A stretch of DNA of 8,562 bases from Fidelibacterota bacterium. Lineage in GTDB: Bacteria > Fidelibacterota > Marinisomatia > Marinisomatales > UBA1611. Below the pieces are notes generated by a model. That model did no database searches, was not told where the DNA came from, and worked only from the letters and a program-made list of their open reading frames with translations. Position numbers and translations under genes: made by a program. The DNA lies in NCBI GenBank assembly GCA_002713885.1, contig PAVC01000067.1:2757-11318 (forward strand), in the 5' to 3' direction. How positions within the stretch are numbered: the first letter of the stretch is position 1; each line of letters opens with the position of its first letter. Shown one piece after another: positions 1 to 5,950 of the stretch.

Positions 1-267
1 ATTAATTTTGCCAGCTTATCAAATGAAAAGACCATTGGTCTTGATAAGTTAAAGTTTTTTGAGAATGATTTTGAATCAATTGTAGTTCCAACATATCCAG
101 AGATTGGAAAAATAAAAGAAGCGCTCCATGCACTTGGTGCAGGGTTCGCCAGTCTGTCGGGTTCAGGCTCGACTGTGTTCGGGATATTTAATGATGATGT
201 ATCTTTAGATAAAGCATTATCATATTTTTCTCCAAAGTACAAGACCTTTATTGCAAATCCACTCTGA
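1..267 (+). CDS. ispE: 4-diphosphocytidyl-2-C-methyl-D-erythritol kinase, C-terminal part
   Basis: This is the last 88 codons of a gene that starts left of the window; the frame is open from base 1 to a TGA at 265-267. IspE phosphorylates CDP-methylerythritol with ATP in the cytoplasmic non-mevalonate (MEP) isoprenoid pathway and belongs to the GHMP kinase superfamily. The visible part contains the C-terminal GHMP glycine/serine motif LSGSGSTVFGIF (about bases 154-189), preceded by a helix-like KIKEALHALGAGFAS stretch, which fits the C-terminal third of an IspE of roughly 280 residues. The position immediately upstream of prs agrees with a widespread ispE-prs neighbourhood. The N-terminal and ATP-binding parts are out of view. 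Other GHMP kinases share the glycine motif, so the specific name rests partly on context. Confidence 0.85.
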   Translation: MNFASLSNEKTIGLDKLKFFENDFESIVVPTYPEIGKIKEALHALGAGFASLSGSGSTVFGIFNDDVSLDKALSYFSPKYKTFIANPL

Positions 268-290
268 CTATGTCAACTTAAATTAAAGAT

Positions 291-361
291 TGGGGCGTCG
301 TCTAATGGTAGGACACCTGGTTTTGGTCCAGGCAGTTGGGGTTCGACTCCCTACGCCCCAG
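291..361 (+). tRNA. tRNA-Gln (anticodon TTG)
   Basis: A full 71-base cloverleaf can be folded by eye. The acceptor stem is 291-297 with 354-360 (7 pairs). The D stem is 300-302 with 312-314, with GG at 307-308 in the loop. The anticodon stem is 316-320 with 328-332, and the loop 321-327 carries TTG at 323-325. The T stem is 337-341 with 349-353, with loop TTCGACT. Base 361 is the G discriminator. The weak U1-A72 first pair and the G discriminator are typical of bacterial tRNA-Gln. The 3' CCA is not encoded (CTA follows), so a CCA-adding enzyme must supply it. The gene lies 23 bases after ispE and 18 before prs on the same strand, so it is probably cut out of a shared transcript. Confidence 0.97.
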
Positions 362-370
362 CTATAAAAT
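343..370 (+). promoter_or_regulatory. possible weak promoter for prs inside the tRNA 3' end
   Basis: TAAAAT at 365-370 matches the bacterial -10 consensus at five of six bases. TCGACT at 343-348, in the tRNA T arm, matches TTGACA at four of six with a 16-base spacer. Transcription would then begin near 376-380, almost at the prs ATG, giving a leaderless or nearly leaderless mRNA. In AT-rich DNA such a -10 match occurs often by chance, and the -35 bases are fixed by tRNA structure, so this is only a candidate. Processing of a read-through transcript at the tRNA 3' end is an equally good explanation. Confidence 0.2.
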
Positions 371-379
371 AATTAAAAT

Positions 380-1324
380 ATGAAAAATGAATTAAAAATT
401 TTTAGTGGGAGGAGTAATCCTTTACTAGCCTCAAAAATTGCAAGCTTTGCTGGGTGCAACCTGGGCGAAATATCTATAAAAACTTTTTCAGATGGAGAGA
501 TATGGGTTAAGTATGAGGAAAATGTTAGAGGGTGTGACGTTTTTTTAATTCAATCAACTAATGGCCCAGCAGAAAATATATTAGAGTTGGCTTTAATGGC
601 AGATGCTGCGGTTCGCGCTTCTGCAGAAAGTGTCTCTATTATAATGCCTTATTTTGGATATGGTAGGCAGGATAGAAAAGATCAACCAAGGGTTCCCATA
701 TCATCAAGGGTTATGATTGATATTATTACAAGTATGGGTGCAGATCGAATTGTGACAATGGATCTACATTCTACACAAATACAGGGGTTTACTAAAATAC
801 CATTTGATCATTTATATAGCAGGATGGTACTAATAGATGCTATTACATCATTAGGATTTAATCCGGAATTGTCAGCGGTGCTAGCTCCAGATGTTGGTTC
901 TGCGGCAATGAGTCAGGCATACGCAAAACGTTTGGAGATGAATTTTGCATTGATAGATAAAAGGAGGTTCGCTCCTAACGAGTCAAAAGTTAGTCATCTG
1001 ATTGGTGAATTAGAAGGTATGGATGTTTTGATTATTGATGATATGATCGATACCGCTGGAACAACTGTCAGTGCTGCAGAAGCGGCGATAGAAAAGGGAG
1101 CTAAATCTGTTACTGCGATAGCCACACATGGTGTTTTGTCCGGACCTGCAATTGATCGGTTAAAGAATGCCCCTATAAAGACCATGGTCTTAACGGACAC
1201 TATTTTAATACCTGATGAGAAAAAATTAAAAAATATGAATATTGTTACGGTCGCTGATGTCTTTGGAGCGGCTATTAAGCGAATACATAATGGGGAATCA
1301 GTAAGTTCACTTTTTGAATTTTAG
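380..1324 (+). CDS. prs: ribose-phosphate pyrophosphokinase (PRPP synthase)
   Basis: The 314-residue product makes 5-phosphoribosyl-1-diphosphate from ribose 5-phosphate and ATP in the cytoplasm, the precursor for purines, pyrimidines, histidine, tryptophan and NAD. The length fits class I enzymes. Visible family motifs are GRQDRK (95-100) in the ATP-binding/flexible-loop region, DLHSTQIQGF from residue 128 (metal and nucleotide contact), LIDKRR near 192-197, and the PRPP-binding loop DDMIDTAGTT at 220-229. The N-terminus LKIFSGRSNPLLA matches the usual Prs start, so ATG 380 is well supported. No Shine-Dalgarno sequence lies in the 18 AT-rich bases between the tRNA and this start, unlike the ribosomal genes downstream. 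The gene sits 12 bases before rplY, in the conserved prs-rplY-pth order. Confidence 0.97.
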   Translation: MKNELKIFSGRSNPLLASKIASFAGCNLGEISIKTFSDGEIWVKYEENVRGCDVFLIQSTNGPAENILELALMADAAVRASAESVSIIMPYFGYGRQDRKDQPRVPISSRVMIDIITSMGADRIVTMDLHSTQIQGFTKIPFDHLYSRMVLIDAITSLGFNPELSAVLAPDVGSAAMSQAYAKRLEMNFALIDKRRFAPNESKVSHLIGELEGMDVLIIDDMIDTAGTTVSAAEAAIEKGAKSVTAIATHGVLSGPAIDRLKNAPIKTMVLTDTILIPDEKKLKNMNIVTVADVFGAAIKRIHNGESVSSLFEF

Positions 1325-1325
1325 T

Positions 1326-1331
1326 AAGGAG
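1326..1331 (+). promoter_or_regulatory. ribosome binding site of rplY with two possible starts
   Basis: AAGGAG is a near-perfect Shine-Dalgarno sequence just after the prs stop codon. It serves the tandem ATGATG at 1337-1342. Spacing is 5 bases to the first ATG and 8 to the second, so initiation at 1340 (MATSYYK) is at least as likely as at 1337 (MMATSYYK). Confidence 0.8.
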
Positions 1332-1336
1332 AAATA

Positions 1337-2038
1337 ATGATGGCTACATCTTATTATAAATTAGATATTGAAACCAGAAAATCTATTGGTAAAAAAGCTG
1401 CCAAAGTAATTAGAAAGGCTGGTAAGATCCCCAGCGTACTTTATTATAAAGGCGAACAACCAATCAATATTTCTATTGATAAACAGGTGTTTTATCAGGC
1501 TATAAAATCAGAGCAACGTATTTATGAGATGGATATAAAAAATGAGTCGCAGTATGTAATGATTAAGGAAATTCAATACCATCCTGTGACTGATGAAATG
1601 ATTCATGTGGATTTTATGCGCGTGCGTAGGACTGAAAAAATGACTATATCAGTACCGATTACACTAGTGGGCAAACCAGTCGGCGTAACAGAGGGGGGGA
1701 TACTTTCTCAGGCGATGAACCAAATAGAGATCAGTTGTTATCCTACTAATGTTCCAGAACATATTGAGGTTGATGTAGACCACCTAGGACTAAATTCTTC
1801 AGTGAGTGTCGCTGATGTAAATGTAGATGATGAAGATATCGAGATACTTAGCGCGGCTGATCTTAATGTTGCTTCAGTAATTCCTCCAGCAGCGGAAGAA
1901 GAAGAACCAGTGCTCACTGATGAAGAGATATCTGATGAGGATGTATCCGATGAGGATGCTGTTGATGATGGCGAAAAAACTGATAAGGATTCAGCTGACT
2001 CTGAATCAGATAAAGATAAGCCTGAGGAATCGAATTAA
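1337..2038 (+). CDS. rplY: large ribosomal subunit protein bL25, long CTC/TL5 form
   Basis: This 233-residue protein binds 5S rRNA in the large ribosomal subunit. The N-terminal bL25 domain (about 1-95) has the hallmark stretch KAGKIPSVLYY followed by a five-stranded-barrel-like region ending in HVDFMRV. A TL5/CTC beta domain (about 98-184) follows with VPITLVGKPVGVTEGGIL. Residues 185-233 form a highly acidic, probably disordered tail rich in Asp, Glu and Ser. E. coli L25 has only the first domain (about 94 residues), so this is the long form. AAGGAG at 1326-1331 serves the start. Two ATGs in tandem (1337 and 1340) lie 5 and 8 bases from it, so the protein may begin at either; the second gives the more usual spacing. 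It lies 2 bases from pth, which implies co-translation. Confidence 0.94.
   Translation: MMATSYYKLDIETRKSIGKKAAKVIRKAGKIPSVLYYKGEQPINISIDKQVFYQAIKSEQRIYEMDIKNESQYVMIKEIQYHPVTDEMIHVDFMRVRRTEKMTISVPITLVGKPVGVTEGGILSQAMNQIEISCYPTNVPEHIEVDVDHLGLNSSVSVADVNVDDEDIEILSAADLNVASVIPPAAEEEEPVLTDEEISDEDVSDEDAVDDGEKTDKDSADSESDKDKPEESN
1916..1960 (+). repeat. three tandem 15-base units in the rplY acidic tail
   Basis: Three consecutive 15-base units, at 1916-1930, 1931-1945 and 1946-1960, are imperfect copies of one another. They share the core GATGARGA and encode TDEEI, SDEDV and SDEDA at bL25 residues 194-208. The unit is in frame, so gain or loss of a copy would only lengthen or shorten the acidic tail. 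The array is short, and similarity could also come from biased Asp/Glu codon content. Confidence 0.7.
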
Positions 2039-2040
2039 TT

Positions 2041-2592
2041 TTGATTGCATTTGTAGGTTTAGGTAACCCCGGAGTTAAATATGCAGACACAAAACACAAC
2101 GCAGGATTTTGGATATTAGACGAAATGGCAAATAGATATAAAATTTCGTTTAAACCTGGAAAGGGTGATTACGTTGTTGCATCAAAGCCAAATAAGTTTT
2201 TGCTTTTTAAGCCAACAACGGGGATGAACAATAGCGGTCAGGCGGTGCAAGATATATCTGATTCTTGGAATCTAATTGCAAAAGAAATTTGTATTATTCT
2301 AGATGACGTTGATTTACCACTAGGTTCTTTACGAATTAAGCCTAAGGGTGGAGATGGGTCTCACCGAGGATTGGAAAGTATAATATATTCATTAAATACA
2401 AATCTAATTCCTAGGTTAAGATTTGGAATTGGCACTGATGAAAAAATGCGTCCAGCAGAAAATTATGTTCTTAAACCATTTAATAATAAGGATCAAAAGA
2501 TTTCAAAGGAAGCAGTTAAAAGAGCTGCAGATGCATTGGATGGTATATTATTTAATGGTTTAGAAAAAACAATGAACACTGTTAATTCATAA
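2041..2592 (+). CDS. pth: peptidyl-tRNA hydrolase
   Basis: Pth cleaves the ester bond of peptidyl-tRNAs that drop off stalled ribosomes, recycling tRNA in the cytoplasm. The 183-residue product is slightly shorter than E. coli Pth (194). It begins with the family signature VGLGNPG (5-11; Asn9), followed by TKHNAGF with the catalytic-type His19, MNNSG (62-66; Asn63), and DDVDLPLGS from Asp88. The start is TTG, two bases after the rplY stop. No ATG occurs before Met29, which would remove the signature, and GAGGA at 2024-2028 gives a long 12-base spacing. Coupling to rplY translation is likely. Two sites differ from the E. coli enzyme: Gly61 where Phe66 precedes the Met-Asn pair, and Arg109 where Asn114 follows the conserved His. 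The family call is secure; the effect of these changes is unknown. Confidence 0.94.
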   Translation: MIAFVGLGNPGVKYADTKHNAGFWILDEMANRYKISFKPGKGDYVVASKPNKFLLFKPTTGMNNSGQAVQDISDSWNLIAKEICIILDDVDLPLGSLRIKPKGGDGSHRGLESIIYSLNTNLIPRLRFGIGTDEKMRPAENYVLKPFNNKDQKISKEAVKRAADALDGILFNGLEKTMNTVNS

Positions 2593-2612
2593 AAAATGGA
2601 GAAAAAGAAATA

Positions 2613-4790
2613 ATGGATAGTCTGAACAATAACCTCTTGCTAATTATGCTGTCTGGGGTTTTAGCTATGGGGTTTTCTTTTTGGAAAACTTCCTGGATAA
2701 ACAAGCAGAGTCAAGGTAATGATCGTATGAAATCTATTGGTGCTAGTATAGCTGATGGAGCAATGGCATTTCTTAAGGCAGAATATCGCATCCTAGCAGT
2801 TTTTGTAGTTGCAGTTGCGTTTATTCTTGGATATGCAAACTCTGGAAGATCTGACACTAGTGCAATGATATCTTTTTCTTTCGTTATCGGGGCGCTTACA
2901 TCAGGATTGGCTGGATTTTTAGGCATGAAAGTTGCAACAAAAGCTAATACTCGAACGACTCATGCAGCTGAGGAAAGTTTAGCAAAAGCTCTTAATGTCG
3001 CATTTAGTGGTGGATCTGTTATGGGGCTAAGCGTTGTTGGTTTGGGCGTTTTAGGTCTGGGCGGACTACTATATCTTTATTCATTTATGTATGGTTTTGA
3101 TAATTCTTCAGCCGTTTCCATGGTCCTAAATATCCTATCTGGTTTTTCATTAGGTGCTTCATCAATAGCACTTTTTGCTAGAGTAGGTGGAGGAATATAT
3201 ACAAAAGCGGCTGATGTAGGAGCAGATTTAGTAGGAAAAGTGGAATCAGGAATACCTGAAGACCACCCTCTTAATCCCGCCACTATCGCTGACAATGTTG
3301 GTGACAATGTTGGTGATGTAGCTGGAATGGGGGCAGATTTATTTGAATCATATGTTGGTTCAATTATTGGTTCTATGGTTTTGGGGTCAAGTATATTTGT
3401 CGCTGGAGGCTTAGATTTAAACTTTGTTATTCTTCCTTTGCTGATTGCAGCTTCGGGGATTTTAGTATCTATTATTGGCACTTTTATGGTTTCTGTAAAA
3501 GAAGGTGGAGATCTACAAAAAGGATTAAACAAAGGAGAGCTTGGAAGCGGAATTATTATGGTTGCAGTAAGCTATTTACTGATAATCAAGTTTTTACCTG
3601 AAAACTATATCCAACAAGGGGTATCCTATAATGGGATTGGTGTTTTCTATGCGACTATAATTGGTTTATTTGGCGGCTTAGGGATTGGGAAAATAACTGA
3701 ATACTATACTGGGACGGGTACTAAACCAGTTAAATCTATAACAGAACAGTCAGTTACCGGTCCAGCCACCAATATTATCGCTGGTTTAGGAGTCGGGATG
3801 GAGTCAACTGCAGTACCGATAATCATAATATCTGCTAGTATTATGGGGGCATATCATTTTGCTGGGCTATATGGAATTGCTATGGCTGCATTAGGTATGC
3901 TGGCAAATACAGGTATTCAATTGGCAGTAGATGCATATGGGCCAATTTCTGATAATGCAGGTGGGATTGCAGAGATGGCTGAGCTTCCAAGTGAGGTTCG
4001 TGAAAGAACTGATAAACTTGATGCAGTAGGGAATACAACAGCTGCTATTGGAAAAGGATTTGCAATAGGTTCTGCAGCTCTAACGGCCTTGGCGCTTTTC
4101 GCTGCGTATATGGTTAAGAGCGATATCTCAAGCATTGATATTTCAAACCCGATGGTTATGGCTGGATTATTTATAGGCGGGATGTTACCATTTCTTTTTT
4201 CTTCTATGGCAATGGGAGCAGTTGGGCGAGCAGCTATGGCCATGATTGAAGAGGTTCGACGCCAATTCAGAGAAATACCAGAATTAAAGAAAGCACTAAA
4301 ACTAATGAATCTTAAAGAAAAAGAAGATTGGAGCGATCATGACCAACAGGTTTATAATGATGCACTGGACAAAGCCCAACATGGGCGTTGTGTAGAAATT
4401 TCAACAGAGGCAGCATTAAAAGAGATGATTGCACCTGGTCTTCTAGCAATAATTACTCCAGTTGTTGTAGGGTTCGTTCCAGGTTTACTTGGAAGCAATC
4501 TAGGACCTGAAATATTAGGAGGTCTTCTTGCTGGGGTTACGGTCACAGGAGTACTTATGGCTATTTTTCAATCAAATTCAGGTGGTGCATGGGATAATGC
4601 AAAAAAAATGATTGAAGAAGGAATTAAAGTAAATGGTCAAGAAATAACAAAAGGATCAGATGCACACAAAGCCGCAGTAGTAGGTGATACGGTAGGTGAC
4701 CCGTTTAAGGACACATCAGGCCCTTCGTTAAACATATTAATTAAGCTAATGTCAGTGGTTTCTTTAGTAATTGCACCATTAATTAAATAG
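2613..4790 (+). CDS. hppA: membrane-bound ion-pumping pyrophosphatase, K+-dependent, probably Na+-type
   Basis: This 725-residue integral membrane enzyme hydrolyses pyrophosphate and uses the energy to pump Na+ or H+ out of the cytoplasm. The family has about 16 membrane helices, and long hydrophobic segments recur throughout. Substrate and Mg-binding motifs are visible: [16 protein letters not shown] from residue 196, DNVGDNVGD (227-235), and [10 protein letters not shown] (692-701) near the C-terminus. In [10 protein letters not shown], Ala477 stands where K+-independent enzymes have Lys; Ala there is the known marker of K+ dependence. Glu245 in ADLFESY corresponds by my alignment to Glu246 of the Thermotoga maritima Na+ pump, so Na+ transport is favoured, but ion choice cannot be settled by eye. 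A GGAG lies at 2598-2601, 11 bases from ATG. The gene sits between pth and rpsF with gaps of 20 and 17 bases. Confidence 0.95.
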   Translation: MDSLNNNLLLIMLSGVLAMGFSFWKTSWINKQSQGNDRMKSIGASIADGAMAFLKAEYRILAVFVVAVAFILGYANSGRSDTSAMISFSFVIGALTSGLAGFLGMKVATKANTRTTHAAEESLAKALNVAFSGGSVMGLSVVGLGVLGLGGLLYLYSFMYGFDNSSAVSMVLNILSGFSLGASSIALFARVGGGIYTKAADVGADLVGKVESGIPEDHPLNPATIADNVGDNVGDVAGMGADLFESYVGSIIGSMVLGSSIFVAGGLDLNFVILPLLIAASGILVSIIGTFMVSVKEGGDLQKGLNKGELGSGIIMVAVSYLLIIKFLPENYIQQGVSYNGIGVFYATIIGLFGGLGIGKITEYYTGTGTKPVKSITEQSVTGPATNIIAGLGVGMESTAVPIIIISASIMGAYHFAGLYGIAMAALGMLANTGIQLAVDAYGPISDNAGGIAEMAELPSEVRERTDKLDAVGNTTAAIGKGFAIGSAALTALALFAAYMVKSDISSIDISNPMVMAGLFIGGMLPFLFSSMAMGAVGRAAMAMIEEVRRQFREIPELKKALKLMNLKEKEDWSDHDQQVYNDALDKAQHGRCVEISTEAALKEMIAPGLLAIITPVVVGFVPGLLGSNLGPEILGGLLAGVTVTGVLMAIFQSNSGGAWDNAKKMIEEGIKVNGQEITKGSDAHKAAVVGDTVGDPFKDTSGPSLNILIKLMSVVSLVIAPLIK

Positions 4791-4807
4791 AATATTAAGG
4801 AGTTTAT

Positions 4808-5242
4808 ATGCGCTATTACGAAATATTATATATTGTTAATCCAAATTTTGAACGTAAAAAATTAGATGAAACAATGAAAGAAATTGATAATAGATTAACT
4901 GAAACAAAATCAAAAATAATTAATCATATTATTTGGGGAAAAAAAAAGTTAGCATATCCAATGCAAGGTCATAAATACGGAACATACATATTAGTTCACT
5001 ATCAAGGTGGCAATAAAGATAAACTAGATGAATTTGATTCTTGGTTAAAACTAAGTGATCTGGTCATTCGCCACATGATTGTACGAATTGAAAAAGAACC
5101 AGATGTACTTGAAAAAGTTGATAATGAGTCGTCTATAGAAGATAAAGAAGGTCTAAAATCTGATAAAGATAAAAGTTCAGATGATGTTAAAGATAAAATA
5201 TCAAAAGAAAAAAATGATGAAGAAACTGAAGGAGTAGAATAA
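4808..5242 (+). CDS. rpsF: small ribosomal subunit protein bS6
   Basis: bS6 binds the central domain of 16S rRNA together with bS18 on the 30S platform. Residues 1-98 make the ferredoxin-like core: the N-terminal strand [11 protein letters not shown], the segment [20 protein letters not shown], and the final strand [13 protein letters not shown]. Residues 99-144 are a charged, probably disordered extension of 46 residues (about 18 acidic, 9 lysine). Many bS6 proteins have such tails, though E. coli's is a Glu run added after synthesis. AAGGAG at 4797-4802 is 5 bases from the ATG. The stop overlaps the rpsR start as TAATG, so the two partner proteins are translationally coupled. A run of nine A's at 4939-4947 lies within the coding region. 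Confidence 0.95.
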   Translation: MRYYEILYIVNPNFERKKLDETMKEIDNRLTETKSKIINHIIWGKKKLAYPMQGHKYGTYILVHYQGGNKDKLDEFDSWLKLSDLVIRHMIVRIEKEPDVLEKVDNESSIEDKEGLKSDKDKSSDDVKDKISKEKNDEETEGVE

Positions 5243-5469
5243 TGGCTTTTCAAACAAGAAGAAAGTATTGTTTTTTTAAAGAAAATAATATTATTGAAAT
5301 TGACTATAAAGATGTCAAATTATTAAAGAGATTTACAAATGATAATGGTAAAATTATGCCTCGTCGAGTTACTGGCACGAGTGCAAAGATGCATCGTAAA
5401 GTTGTAAGTGCAATAAAGCGAGCTCGCACGATAGGTTTAATGCCTTTTATTGATAATGGTTCAGAATAA
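5242..5469 (+). CDS. rpsR: small ribosomal subunit protein bS18
   Basis: The 75-residue product is the bS6 partner on the 30S platform. It shows the family hallmarks [26 protein letters not shown] and [13 protein letters not shown], and its length equals that of E. coli S18. A single Cys (residue 10, in RRKYCFF) is present, like the Cys-poor form of the family. The start codon shares one base with the rpsF stop (TAATG at 5240-5244), and AAGGAG at 5229-5234 lies inside the rpsF tail with 7-base spacing. Unlike many bacteria there is no ssb (and no priB) gene between rpsF and rpsR. The next gene, rplI, follows after 18 bases. Confidence 0.96.
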   Translation: MAFQTRRKYCFFKENNIIEIDYKDVKLLKRFTNDNGKIMPRRVTGTSAKMHRKVVSAIKRARTIGLMPFIDNGSE

Positions 5470-5487
5470 TATTAGTGAGGTATAATC

Positions 5488-5931
5488 ATGAAAATTATTT
5501 TATTGAGTGATATTGAAAATTTAGGTGAATCAGGAGATGTTATAGCTGTTAAGCCTGGATATGCTAGGAATAAGTTAATCCCTCAAGGGTTAGCGCTTAG
5601 GGCTTCAAATAGGAATATAGCGGTTGCTAATGAAAACAAAAGAGTTGCAACGTCTAAGCTCGAAAGAGAAAATCAAGCTTTGAACGTTTTGGCAAAAAAA
5701 TTAAGTAAGGTTGAAATAACTATTGAGGTTAAAGTTGGTGATGAAGAGAAAATGTTTGGTTCTATCACAAGCAAAGATATTCACAAAGAATTAATTGATA
5801 AAGGTTTTGAAATAGAAAAAAATCGGATATCCATTGAAGAACCAATAAAAGCGTTAGGTATTTATCATATTAACGTAAAGATATCGAAAGATATAACTTC
5901 TGATGTAAAGTTATATGTGATTAAAGGATAG
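5488..5931 (+). CDS. rplI: large ribosomal subunit protein bL9
   Basis: bL9 binds 23S rRNA domain V near the L1 stalk and helps reading-frame maintenance. At 147 residues it is full length (E. coli 149). The N-terminal domain has the signature MKIILLSDIENLGESGD followed by VKPGYARNKLIPQG, then a long charged connecting helix (about 45-75). The C-terminal domain (about 78-147) has KMFGSITSKDI and ends in a DVKLYVIKG strand. GAGGT at 5477-5481 provides a good ribosome binding site 6 bases before the ATG. It completes the usual rpsF-rpsR-rplI order; in many genomes dnaB follows rplI, but here priA does. Confidence 0.96.
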   Translation: MKIILLSDIENLGESGDVIAVKPGYARNKLIPQGLALRASNRNIAVANENKRVATSKLERENQALNVLAKKLSKVEITIEVKVGDEEKMFGSITSKDIHKELIDKGFEIEKNRISIEEPIKALGIYHINVKISKDITSDVKLYVIKG

Positions 5932-5950
5932 TCTTTAATATTAATATATA

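Noticed and set aside
291..361. tRNA-Gln 3' end as an integration (att) site for a mobile element
   Set aside because: No integrase, no repeated tRNA fragment and no foreign cargo lie nearby; a housekeeping gene follows at once.
1693..1699. Run of seven G's in rplY as a programmed frameshift site
   Set aside because: The frame is intact as Glu-Gly-Gly inside the conserved TEGGIL segment, and no alternative product or stimulatory structure is apparent.
1914..2099. Antisense open frame across the rplY-pth junction
   Set aside because: Its His/Gln/Pro-rich content is just the complement of the GAT/GAA-rich acidic tail and it spans two real genes.
2593..2612. Possible terminator between pth and hppA
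   Set aside because: The gap has A-rich sequence but no inverted repeat followed by a T run. The same holds for the other gaps in the window.
3077..3532. Long antisense open frame of 151 codons opposite hppA
   Set aside because: It mirrors the biased codons of the conserved hppA coding strand. It is rich in Pro, Ser, Thr and Ile with no recognisable domain, and hppA motifs fully explain the region.
3917..4243. Second antisense open frame opposite hppA (108 codons)
   Set aside because: It is a shadow of the Ala/Gly-rich hppA helices, with no ribosome site or family resemblance.
4764..4800. Promoter-like bases (TTGCAC, TAGAAT) before rpsF
   Set aside because: The spacing between the two boxes is only 11 bases, too short for a sigma-70-type promoter, and such boxes are common in AT-rich DNA.
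5242..5469. bS18 as an aberrant form because it has a single cysteine
   Set aside because: E. coli S18 also has a single Cys at the same place, so this is the ordinary Cys-poor form.
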